A DNA stretch of 11,546 nucleotides, taken from assembly GCA_013811715.1 (NCBI GenBank), contig JACCUS010000034.1, positions 1 to 11,546 on the forward strand, in the 5' to 3' direction. Below, piece by piece: positions 1 through 5,362 of the stretch. This DNA is from Nocardioidaceae bacterium. GTDB lineage: Bacteria; Actinomycetota; Actinomycetes; Propionibacteriales; Nocardioidaceae. Below the pieces are notes generated by a model that searched no databases, had not been told where the DNA came from, and saw only the letters and a list, made by a program, of their open reading frames with translations. Each line of letters opens with the position of its first letter. Position 1 is the stretch's first letter. The translations under genes and the position numbers were made by a program.

Positions 1-431
1 GGGGTCACGTCGTCTGCTACGGCGTCGGTCTCGGCGCCATAGTCGATCACGAAGGCGATCCGCTTCTCGCCCTCGTCGTTGCGGACGTCGCCGCAGATCG
101 CCTCGAAGTCGCCGTCCGCGCGCGGGAGCCGGGTGTCGCCCTTGACCACCAGCGCCCAGCGGAAGCCGTAGACGTCGCCGTCGTCGGGCAGGTCCTTGGT
201 GTCGTTGGCGCCGACCGGGCTGTAGGCCCAGGTGGACTGGGCGTCCTTCCAGATGTAGAAGCCCCAGTAGGTGTAGCCGGGTGGGGTCAGCTGAGTCGAG
301 ACGCTCTCGACGGCCGACGCGGTCACGCTGGGACCGGCAAGGGCGAGGGCGGCTGGGCCGAGGGTGGCGAGGGCCAGGGCGGCGAAGGGGGCTGCGACGC
401 GCACAGCTGCGAGCTTGCGAAGGGGCGCCAT
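1..431 (-). CDS. SCO2322-like secreted protein (partial, C-terminus off window)
   Basis: The frame opens with ATG at 431 and runs off the left edge, leaving 143 codons without a stop. Residues 1-33 form a signal peptide: a basic start (MAPLRK) followed by an Ala/Leu-rich core. The mature part is rich in aromatic residues, with the short motifs YTYWGFYIW, DGDVYGFRWAL, FEAICGDV and EKRIAFVIDYG. I recognise this pattern from the actinobacterial SCO2322 family of exported proteins, which in Streptomyces sits beside an ECF-type cobalt/corrinoid ABC transporter; this is from memory. A cobalamin riboswitch lies in its own leader, which independently supports a B12- or cobalt-related role. It is probably the first gene of an uptake operon continuing to the left. 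The ribosome binding site is weak: AAAGG lies 11 nt before ATG and can pair with nearby pyrimidines. The biochemical role is unknown; binding or presenting a corrinoid outside the cell is inference. Confidence 0.68.
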   Translation of the reverse strand, partial: MAPLRKLAAVRVAAPFAALALATLGPAALALAGPSVTASAVESVSTQLTPPGYTYWGFYIWKDAQSTWAYSPVGANDTKDLPDDGDVYGFRWALVVKGDTRLPRADGDFEAICGDVRNDEGEKRIAFVIDYGAETDAVADDVT

Positions 432-451
432 GGAGGGACGAGCCTTTCCCT

Positions 452-480
452 GAGCGGTCCGCAGACAGTCCGGACCGCTC
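452..480 (-). promoter_or_regulatory. Perfect 10-bp hairpin ahead of the SCO2322-like gene
   Basis: GAGCGGTCCG (452-461) and CGGACCGCTC (471-480) form a perfect 10-bp stem with a 9-nt loop. The stem ends 20 bases before the ATG at 431. In the minus-strand transcript no U-run follows, so it may be a U-less terminator or an element holding the start region. The adjoining AGGGA (451-447) can also pair with TCCCT (438-434) around the weak ribosome binding site. It is probably part of the riboswitch output. Whether control is transcriptional or translational cannot be told from the sequence. Confidence 0.6.
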
Positions 481-483
481 CTC

Positions 484-539
484 CTCGACGGGCATCGCCG
501 TCGAGCAGTCGTCCGGCTCCGCCCCGCAAACCTCGACGG
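484..539 (-). promoter_or_regulatory. Candidate riboswitch expression platform with two exclusive stems
   Basis: CTCGACGG occurs at 532-539 and again at 484-491. Its exact complement CCGTCGAG lies between them at 498-505. In the minus-strand RNA the central segment can pair either with the upstream copy (8 bp, 26-nt loop) or with the downstream copy (8 bp, 6-nt loop), but not with both. This is the arrangement expected of a ligand-controlled switch placed directly after the aptamer. The pairing is visible in the sequence; the switching role is inferred from its position. Confidence 0.6.
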
Positions 540-552
540 ATACAAAGGAGCC

Positions 553-661
553 GCATCTTCCTCGCCGGATCTCCGGCTTGTCGTCGGCCACGGTGGCGGC
601 CTCGGACACACGGTTGCGGGTCAGCGCCGGCTTCTCACCGGCTTTCCCTGCGCGGAAGTGC
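553..661 (-). promoter_or_regulatory. Cobalamin (B12) riboswitch aptamer
   Basis: Read on the minus strand, the segment has the conserved B12 riboswitch core in order: GGGAA (648-644), CCGGTG (641-636), a closing CCGGC, and the B12 box CTGACCCGCAACCGT (624-610). A small GGCC/GGCC stem with loop GCCACCGT follows, then AAGCCGGAGATCC near the 3' end. An outer P1 helix can be drawn: GCACTTCC (661-654) pairs with GGAAG and TGC (561-557, 555-553) around one bulged A at 556. The last conserved stretch is less canonical than the usual ACCTGCC. The aptamer lies 122 nt before the start of the SCO2322-like gene and has the right orientation for it. These riboswitches usually switch expression off when adenosylcobalamin is bound. 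Confidence 0.9.
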
Positions 662-692
662 TTTGGCCGAACGGTGTCACGGAGCGGTGTGG

Positions 693-720
693 TTAGTCAA
701 AGGCACGGTGTCGTTAGGCT
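693..720 (+). promoter_or_regulatory. Possible sigma-70-type promoter for the 67-aa gene
   Basis: TTAGTC (693-698), a 16-bp gap and TAGGCT (715-720) resemble a primary-sigma promoter reading towards the small gene at 807. On the opposite strand TTGACT (700-695) could be the -35 box for the riboswitch transcript, but the -10 box that would follow is poor. Between 432 and 806 I see only these promoter-like boxes, the riboswitch and its platform, and no other gene. Confidence 0.3.
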
Positions 721-806
721 CGTCGTTCGGGCCACCAGGCGGCACGGCACAAGGCCGCGCGGCGCGGCGGCCCGGGTTGGCAGATCGACGTGACGAAGGA
801 GCACCG

Positions 807-1010
807 ATGGCGTGGACATGGCGGATCGAGACGGAGCAGGGTGGCCCGGTCACGCTCCCCTACGACGTACCCGGGTTCTCCGCGCAAGGCGACGCCGAGT
901 CGTGGCTCGGTGAGGTGTGGCGCGAGCTGGCCGAGGCCGGGGCGGGCCAGGCCACGCTCCTCGACGACGACCACGTTGTCTACGGCCCGATGTCGCTGGC
1001 CGCCGAGTAG
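807..1010 (+). CDS. Small conserved actinobacterial protein, 67 aa
   Basis: The ATG at 807 is chosen over in-frame upstream starts because AAGGAG lies at the right distance before it and because the upstream stretch is Arg-rich and overlaps non-coding leader sequence. The product is a compact acidic protein. It has a tryptophan-rich start (MAWTWRIE), a predicted helix around SWLGEVWRELAEAG (residues 32-45) and a closing motif VVYGPMSL. There is no signal peptide or membrane segment. I recall many actinobacterial hypothetical proteins of this size sharing the ESWLGE...YGPMSL pattern, but know of no assigned function. It ends 4 bp from the stop of the convergent aldo/keto reductase gene, so transcription from both sides meets here without a visible terminator. 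Confidence 0.82.
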   Translation: MAWTWRIETEQGGPVTLPYDVPGFSAQGDAESWLGEVWRELAEAGAGQATLLDDDHVVYGPMSLAAE

Positions 1011-1014
1011 CCCC

Positions 1015-2019
1015 TCAGCTGAAGTCGCGGGTCTGCGGCGACTTGGTCTGGCTCGGGTCACGCTCGACCACGGGGTCGAGCACGTCGTCGATGGCCGCGA
1101 GCACGTCGGCGGACAGCTTCTGGCCGGCGGACTGGACGTTCTCGGTGACCTGTTCGGGCCTGGTTGCGCCGATGATCGCCGACGACACCGCCGGGTTGGC
1201 CAGCACCCACGCGACAGCGAGCTGGGCCAGTGAGAGCCCAAGCTCGTCGGCGATCGGCTTGAGCTGCTGCACGCGGGTGAGTACGTCGTCGTCGTACCGG
1301 CCGCGCAGCATGCTGCCGGCCTCCTCGTGGGTGGCGCGGGAGCCGGCCGGCGCATCCTGTCCCGGCAGGTACTTGCCGGTCAAGACGCCCTGCGCGATCG
1401 GCGACCAGACCACCTGGCCGATACCGAGCTCGACCGAAGTCGGGATGACCGCCGCCTCGATGACCCGCCACAACATGTTGTACTGCGGCTGGTTGGAGAC
1501 GAACGGGACATGGAGCTCGCGGGCCAAGGCGTGGCCGGCGCGAATCTGGTCGGCGGTCCACTCGCTGGTGCCGATGTAGAGCGCCTTGCCCTGCCGGACG
1601 ACGTCGGCGAAGGCCTCCATCGTCTCCTCGAGCGGCGTCTCATGGTCGTAGCGGTGCGCCTGGTAGAGGTCGACGTACTCGGTCTGAAGTCGGGTGAGGC
1701 TGGCGTCGATCGACTCGCGGATGTGCTTGCGTGACAGGCCGGAGTCGTTGTGCCCGTTGGGCCCGGTCGGGAAGTAGACCTTGGTGAAGATCTCGACCGA
1801 CTCTCGCCGCACGTCTTTCAGCGCGCGGCCGAGCACTGACTCGGCGGCGGTGTTGGCGTAGACGTCGGCGGTGTCGAACGTGGTGATGCCCTCGTCGAGC
1901 GCCTGGCGGACGCAGGCGTGGGCCTGGTCCTCCTCCACCTGGGAGCCGTGGGTGAGCCAGTTCCCGTAGCTGATCTCGCTGATCTTCAGTCCGGAGGCGC
2001 CAAGAAATCGAAAGTCCAT
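1015..2019 (-). CDS. Aldo/keto reductase (Kv-beta/YghZ-like), 334 aa
   Basis: This is a complete (alpha/beta)8-barrel NADPH-dependent oxidoreductase of the aldo/keto reductase superfamily. Numbered from the ATG at 2019, the catalytic tetrad is present: Asp49 and Tyr54 in the FDTADVY motif, Lys80 in FTKVYF and His122 in YQAHRYD. The cofactor-binding region is recognisable as SNQPQYNML, the WSPIAQGVLTGKY loop and the C-terminal SSAIIGATRPEQV. The early glycine-rich strand, the Gln/Asn residues and the length fit the Kv-beta/YghZ-like branch that reduces aldehydes and ketones; the substrate cannot be inferred. ATG at 2019 is preferred over GTG at 2025 because AGGG lies 8 nt before the former but only 2 nt before the latter. 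The gene stands alone, convergent with the 67-aa gene, with two repeat elements upstream. Confidence 0.93.
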   Translation of the reverse strand: MDFRFLGASGLKISEISYGNWLTHGSQVEEDQAHACVRQALDEGITTFDTADVYANTAAESVLGRALKDVRRESVEIFTKVYFPTGPNGHNDSGLSRKHIRESIDASLTRLQTEYVDLYQAHRYDHETPLEETMEAFADVVRQGKALYIGTSEWTADQIRAGHALARELHVPFVSNQPQYNMLWRVIEAAVIPTSVELGIGQVVWSPIAQGVLTGKYLPGQDAPAGSRATHEEAGSMLRGRYDDDVLTRVQQLKPIADELGLSLAQLAVAWVLANPAVSSAIIGATRPEQVTENVQSAGQKLSADVLAAIDDVLDPVVERDPSQTKSPQTRDFS

Positions 2020-2045
2020 GGCCACGACCCTACGTGGCCCGGCGC

Positions 2046-2093
2046 AACGTTCCGACGGTGGCGGGGCTGCCGCCCCGCAGCGGTCGGATCGTT
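2046..2093. repeat. 48-bp imperfect palindromic repeat, copy 1
   Basis: This copy has the shape AACGTTCCGAC, GGTGGCGGGG, short loop, CCCCGC, GGTCGGATCGTT. The inner arms GCGGGG and CCCCGC and the outer arms CGTTCCGAC and GTCGGATCG can fold into one long hairpin with a mismatch at the A/T position. It is followed 15 bp later by copy 2. It lies between the end of the nuclease-like gene and the start of the aldo/keto reductase gene. Confidence 0.9.
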
Positions 2094-2108
2094 GAGTGGG
2101 GGGTGATA

Positions 2109-2156
2109 AGCGTTCCGACGGTGGCGGGGCTCCTGCCCCGCAGCGGTCGGATCGTG
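2109..2156. repeat. 48-bp imperfect palindromic repeat, copy 2
   Basis: It is nearly identical to copy 1, differing mainly in the loop (CTCCTG instead of CTGCCG) and at the outer edges. Copies 1 and 2 share one orientation with a 63-bp period and form a doublet. Together with its partner it fills most of the gap between the aldo/keto reductase and the nuclease-like gene. Confidence 0.9.
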
Positions 2157-2195
2157 GCGCTGGGTGGATGGCGCTGAGGTGAGTGGGGCTGACTG

Positions 2196-3137
2196 CTAGC
2201 CGCGATAGCCTCGGCTGCGCAGCATCCGGTCGAGTTGGTCGCCAACCCTGTGTTCCGAGTGGCGGATGGCGTAAGACGAGAAGACGAGCAGCCCGTCACC
2301 CGCGATGCTGACGTCGTTTTGGCGCAGCAGATCCTGATCCCAGTTTTGGACCAGCAGATGAGGGATGCCGTGGATCTCGGTCCGAACGCCGTACTTTGTC
2401 CACTCCGAGTCGAGGTAGTAGCGGCCGTCCTTGCGCTTCAACACCGTCTGACGAGTTGGTTCGGGCAGCCGCCAGCGGGCTCGAATCGCGTCGAACTCCT
2501 GCTCGGGCAGTGACTGGATGCCACCCTCGGCGTCACGGATCGACTCCACGATGATCGCTCGGTTGCGGCAGTTCCCGCGTCGGCTCAACGTGTCCCACAG
2601 CCAGTCGGTGGGGAGCAGTCGCTGCTGGACAGGCGCCAGAATCAGCACCCGCGACCAGCGCTTGGGCACCCGCTCCGACGCCGCGTCCACCACACTGCGT
2701 GCCAGTCGCGTGCGGGGTGGGATCGCGGCCGGGTTGACGTCCTCGGGCCCCAGCTCGGTGGACCACTTGAGCTTGACGTTCCAGTCCTCCGGGAAGTGCT
2801 GGCGGATGTGGGGGTTCCTCGACGAGCCCGGAACCACGAGCCTCAGGCCATCAGGCTCGAATCCCTTGAGCGAATCATGGCGCGCGGCACTCAACTCGCC
2901 CAGCACTGTGCCAGGCGGCGCCGCCAGCAGCGCCACCCACATCCGTTGATCCTCGGTCAGTGGTCCGTTGTGCAACACGACGACGCCGCGGGTGGGCGCC
3001 TGCCAGCGATTGGCGTCCAGCTGAGCCCGGAGGCGCCCATCGCCGCACAGGGTCTGGGCGTCGGCATAGGCGTGTACGTCGTTGGCGGCCGCGGCGGCAG
3101 CGACTGCAGTGGCGCGGTCGGGCTGGGTGATCGTCAT
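2196..3137 (-). CDS. DUF559/Vsr-like endonuclease-domain protein, 313 aa
   Basis: The N-terminal part (about 20-110) resembles the AbiEi-antitoxin-like region that precedes DUF559 domains in many actinobacterial proteins: WQAPTRGVVVLHNGPL, then LGELSAARHDSLKG. The C-terminal part (about 210-313) resembles a small PD-(D/E)XK/Vsr-fold endonuclease. Candidate metal-site residues are Glu214, Asp243 in GRYYLDSEW and Glu254 in TEIHG, followed by His260 and the LLRQND...LLVFSSYAIR segment. The usual EVDG motif reads EIHG here, so activity is uncertain. ATG at 3137 is chosen because the open frame further upstream runs through two repeat copies; its ribosome binding site is poor. Function is unknown; DNA cleavage or defence is inference from the fold. 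Repeat doublets flank the gene on both sides. Confidence 0.75.
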   Translation of the reverse strand: MTITQPDRATAVAAAAAANDVHAYADAQTLCGDGRLRAQLDANRWQAPTRGVVVLHNGPLTEDQRMWVALLAAPPGTVLGELSAARHDSLKGFEPDGLRLVVPGSSRNPHIRQHFPEDWNVKLKWSTELGPEDVNPAAIPPRTRLARSVVDAASERVPKRWSRVLILAPVQQRLLPTDWLWDTLSRRGNCRNRAIIVESIRDAEGGIQSLPEQEFDAIRARWRLPEPTRQTVLKRKDGRYYLDSEWTKYGVRTEIHGIPHLLVQNWDQDLLRQNDVSIAGDGLLVFSSYAIRHSEHRVGDQLDRMLRSRGYRG

Positions 3138-3228
3138 CCGAACAGCAAAGGCCGAGCACGGCGCCTCGGGCCAGAGGCAGCTCGCCAGCTGTGGACGGGT
3201 GTCCGGTGATCCACAAGGGTCGGCGGCC

Positions 3229-3276
3229 AACGTTCCGACGGTGGCGGGGTCGGCGCCCCTCAGACGTCGGAACGTT
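3229..3276. repeat. 48-bp palindromic repeat, copy 3 (most intact)
   Basis: The outer arms AACGTTCCGAC (3229-3239) and GTCGGAACGTT (3266-3276) are perfect 11-bp inverted repeats. The inside keeps GGCGGGG, a loop and CCCC. It is the most symmetrical of the five copies. It lies about 90 bp upstream of the nuclease-like gene start and pairs with copy 4 to form a doublet with a 64-bp period. Confidence 0.92.
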
Positions 3277-3292
3277 GCCGAGCGCCATGGTC

Positions 3293-3340
3293 GACGTTCC
3301 GACGGTGGCGGGGTCGGCACCCCTCAGCGGTCGGAATGTT
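3293..3340. repeat. 48-bp imperfect palindromic repeat, copy 4
   Basis: It shares the CGTTCCGACGGTGGCGGGG half with copies 1-3 and the GTCGGCxCCCCTCAG middle with copy 3; its right arm is altered to GTCGGAATGTT. It is separated from copy 3 by 16 bp. It lies 29 bp beyond the stop codon of DUF3043, so in the minus orientation it is upstream of the nuclease-like gene but downstream of nothing else on that strand. Confidence 0.9.
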
Positions 3341-3369
3341 GCCGAACGGCGAGACGCGACAGGGGAGGG

Positions 3370-3951
3370 TCAGATCTTGTCGCCGGGGGAGACCTGCGGC
3401 TTCGGGAGACGGAGCCGGCGCATCTGCCACGAGCGCAGCAAGGCGTACATCGTGATCCCCTTGGCCTCGTCGGCGCCGAACCGGGAGGCGATGCCCTTCT
3501 TCACCCCGCGCAGCACCCGGAAGGAGTCCACCATGATCCAGATGATGACCGCGATCCACGCGAAGCTCCCGACGTTGGCGGCCACCGGGCTGTTGAGGAA
3601 GACCAGCACGAAGATCACAAAGAAGATCGGAAGCAAGAACTGCCCCACGGTGCGGTGCGAGTCGACGTAGTTGCGGACATAGCGCTTCACGTTGCCCTGG
3701 TCGCGAGGCGGCAGGTACCTCTCCTCGCCGGTCTCCATTGCGCTGCGCGTCTTCAAACGGGCCGCCTTGGTCGTCTCGCGCTGTCGCTGCGCGGCCTCCT
3801 TGCGAGTGCGCGGCGGCGTCATCCGCTTCTTCCGAGCGTCCTCCGCCGACCTGCGCTTCGGAGTGGGGCGGCCCTTGCCGCCGACCTTGGACTCCTCCAG
3901 CTGCTCGGTCGTCGCGGTAGTCGGCTCGGACTGCTTGGGCCGTCCAAACAC
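3370..3951 (-). CDS. DUF3043 membrane protein, 193 aa
   Basis: This is an actinobacterial protein of unknown function recognised by its layout. There is a highly basic cytoplasmic N-terminal half with GGKGRPTPKRR (24-34) and many Arg/Lys/Gln residues. The linker ETGEERYLPPRDQGNVKRYVRNYVDS (73-98) follows. Two transmembrane helices lie at about 103-121 and 126-146, and the short conserved tail ends RRLRLPKPQV (178-187). GTG at 3951 is preferred because GTGAGG lies 9 nt upstream and family members usually begin MFRRK or MFGR; the open frame extends much further but only as antisense of pspA. It is divergent from pspA with a 186-bp shared control region, so a common stress link is possible but unproved. 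Confidence 0.9.
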   Translation of the reverse strand: MFGRPKQSEPTTATTEQLEESKVGGKGRPTPKRRSAEDARKKRMTPPRTRKEAAQRQRETTKAARLKTRSAMETGEERYLPPRDQGNVKRYVRNYVDSHRTVGQFLLPIFFVIFVLVFLNSPVAANVGSFAWIAVIIWIMVDSFRVLRGVKKGIASRFGADEAKGITMYALLRSWQMRRLRLPKPQVSPGDKI

Positions 3952-3983
3952 CGAAACACGCCTCACTCTGCGACCAGGGTTCG

Positions 3984-4013
3984 AAGCGCCGCCCCTCCCG
4001 AGGGAGGGCGCTT
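3984..4013. other. Hairpin in the DUF3043/pspA divergent region
   Basis: AAGCG pairs with CGCTT and CCCTCC pairs with GGAGGG around a CGAG loop, with a CCG bulge on the left side. It lies close to the DUF3043 start and about 125 bp before pspA. It could shape the 5' end of either transcript or stop upstream reading. I found no convincing ECF-type promoter or ClgR-like site between 3952 and 4137, and the TAGGGT at 4073-4078 has no matching -35 box at normal spacing. Confidence 0.4.
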
Positions 4014-4137
4014 CCGTAGCCGCCAGCCTACCCGTCGCTGACCTTGGCATGGCGCGCGGTCGGGTCGCACCGTAGGGTTGCAGCAGTACGGCGATGCGGC
4101 CGTGCCCGTTGTGCAACAGAAGGGGTAGGGCGACTCG

Positions 4138-4908
4138 ATGAGCAGCATCATGAGCCGAATCGCGCTGATCTTCCGGTCGAAGGCGACCAAGGCGCTCGAC
4201 AAGGCCGAGGATCCCCGGGAGACGCTCGACTACAGCTACACCAAGCAGCAAGAACTGCTGCAGAAGGTACGTCGTGGGGTGGCTGACGTCGCGACCAGCC
4301 GCAAGCGCCTCGAGCTGCAGATGCAGCAGCTCGACCAGCAGTCCGAGAAGCTGCAAGGCCAGGCCCAGCAGGCCCTCGCAGGGGGTCGGGAGGATCTGGC
4401 CCGCGAGGCGTTGACCCGTCGCGCCAGCCTGCAGCAGCAAGGCTCGGACCTGGGTGCACAGCACGCCAACCTGCAGGCCGAGGAGGAGAAGCTCACGCTG
4501 GCGTCCCAGCGACTGCAGGCCAAGATCGAGGCGTTCCGTACCCGCAAGGAGACCCTCAAGGCGACGTACACCGCCGCCGAGGCGCAGTCCCAGATCGGCG
4601 AGGCCTTCTCCGGCATCTCCGAGGAGATGGGCGACGTCGGCATGGCGGTCGAGCGGGCCGAGGACAAGACCGCCCAGATGCAGGCCAGGGCGGGCGCCGT
4701 GGACGAGCTGATCGAGTCCGGCGCCTTGAACGACCCGGTCGGGGGCAGGCGAGACGACATCTCCGCCGAGCTCGACCGGATGTCGGCGACGGGCGGGGTC
4801 GAGACCGAGCTGGCGAAGATGAAGGCCCAGATCGGTGGCGGCGACGCCCCTCCGCAGATCGAGCAGCCCACCGACGAGAAGCCCGCCGACGAGAAGGACA
4901 GGGCATGA
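4138..4908 (+). CDS. pspA: PspA/IM30 family membrane-stress protein, 256 aa
   Basis: PspA binds stressed regions of the inner membrane as ESCRT-III-like oligomers and limits proton leakage. The N-terminal amphipathic helix (about 4-19, IMSRIALIFRSKATKAL) carries the membrane contact. The hallmark AEDPRETLDYSYTKQ (23-37) and the long coiled coil QKVRRGVADVATSRKRLELQ...QAKIEAFRTRKETLKA follow, up to about 145. A looser region rich in GEAFSGISEEMGDVGMA and ERAEDKTAQMQARAGAVDEL comes next, ending in an acidic proline-containing tail. ATG at 4138 has TAGGG at 7 nt; the internal ATG at 4150 has no such site. The stop overlaps the next gene by 4 bp (ATGA). In mycobacteria pspA is linked to clgR; here it is linked to pspAA, htpX and pspAB instead. 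Confidence 0.96.
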   Translation: MSSIMSRIALIFRSKATKALDKAEDPRETLDYSYTKQQELLQKVRRGVADVATSRKRLELQMQQLDQQSEKLQGQAQQALAGGREDLAREALTRRASLQQQGSDLGAQHANLQAEEEKLTLASQRLQAKIEAFRTRKETLKATYTAAEAQSQIGEAFSGISEEMGDVGMAVERAEDKTAQMQARAGAVDELIESGALNDPVGGRRDDISAELDRMSATGGVETELAKMKAQIGGGDAPPQIEQPTDEKPADEKDRA

Positions 4909-5183
4909 TCATCCGAATCCTTAGCGATGGCCAGTACGACGTTCCCGACGACCAGGTCGACGGGCTCAACGAGCTCGACGAGAAGTTGGAGGCGGCTATC
5001 GAGGCGGGCGACGAGGCCACCTTCGGGTCGGCGCTCGGCGCGCTGCTGGACCGGGTCCGGGGGGCTGGCGCGCCGGTCCCCTTCGACTCGCTGGTGCCTT
5101 CCCAGCTGCTGCTCCCACATGAGTCGGCGAGCCTGGCCGAGGTGCGGGACCTGCTGAGCGGCGACGGCCTTATTCCGGGCTGA
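4905..5183 (+). CDS. pspAA: PspA-associated protein PspAA, 92 aa
   Basis: This small acidic soluble protein begins MIIRILSDGQYDVPDD. It continues with a helix LNELDEKLEAAIEAGDEATF and ends PFDSLVPSQLLLPHESASLAEVRDLL. This is the pattern of the PspAA partner family found next to pspA in actinobacteria and archaea. It is translationally coupled to pspA through the ATGA overlap, so the two products are likely made in fixed proportion. Its exact role is not established; binding or tuning PspA is inferred from the constant pairing. There are no membrane segments and no cysteines. A palindromic repeat begins 22 bp after its stop, which may reduce read-through into htpX. Confidence 0.9.
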   Translation: MIIRILSDGQYDVPDDQVDGLNELDEKLEAAIEAGDEATFGSALGALLDRVRGAGAPVPFDSLVPSQLLLPHESASLAEVRDLLSGDGLIPG

Positions 5184-5204
5184 CATCTGCTGCCGCCGGA
5201 TGAC

Positions 5205-5252
5205 AACGTTCCGACTGTGGCGGGCCAGGGCCCCCTTGGTGGTCGGATCGTC
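5205..5252. repeat. 48-bp imperfect palindromic repeat, copy 5 (diverged singlet)
   Basis: It aligns without gaps to the other four copies through CGTTCCGAC.GTGGCGGG, a CCCC centre and GGTCGGATCGT, but its centre is altered to CCAGGGCCCCCTTGG. It is the only copy seen without a neighbour at about 64 bp. It separates pspA-pspAA from the promoter region of htpX. Confidence 0.85.
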
Positions 5253-5290
5253 GCGGAGGACGGGTGATCACCGGACGGGGGTAGCGTCGG

Positions 5291-5317
5291 GGGAACAAAC
5301 GCGGGGCGCCGAGCGTC
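5291..5317 (+). promoter_or_regulatory. Candidate ECF (sigma-E type) promoter for htpX
   Basis: GGGAAC (5291-5296), a 17-bp spacer and CGTC (5314-5317) match the GGAAC/GTC form known for actinobacterial extracytoplasmic stress sigma factors of the SigE/SigH group. A start near 5323-5326 would leave about 40 nt of leader with AGAAGGTGGGG before the htpX ATG. The fit of an envelope-stress promoter to a membrane protease is biologically sensible. Confidence 0.65.
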
Positions 5318-5362
5318 GTACTACACACACAAACCTCTCGAGAAGGTGGGGAACCAACCCAG

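Noticed and set aside
281..793. A plus-strand Arg-rich open frame across the riboswitch leader
   Set aside because: It overlaps a well-supported RNA element and the signal peptide of the minus-strand gene, and its composition is that of a GC-rich chance frame.
3269..3292. GGAAC with a 16-bp gap and GTC between repeat copies 3 and 4, resembling an ECF promoter
   Set aside because: The motif arises from the repeat arms and no plus-strand gene follows; the adjacent genes are on the minus strand.
3138..3320. An N-terminal extension of the nuclease-like protein up to 3320
   Set aside because: The extra frame runs through repeat copies 3 and 4 and has low-complexity Arg/Pro content; it is open only because the repeats lack stops in that frame.
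3229..3340. A short CRISPR array made of the repeats
   Set aside because: There are only two units per site with 15-16 bp spacers, each unit is a long hairpin, the copies are dispersed and there are no cas genes.
3952..4464. A much longer DUF3043 reading frame starting opposite pspA
   Set aside because: The extension is antisense to the pspA coiled coil, and family members start at the MFGR-like position with a good ribosome site.
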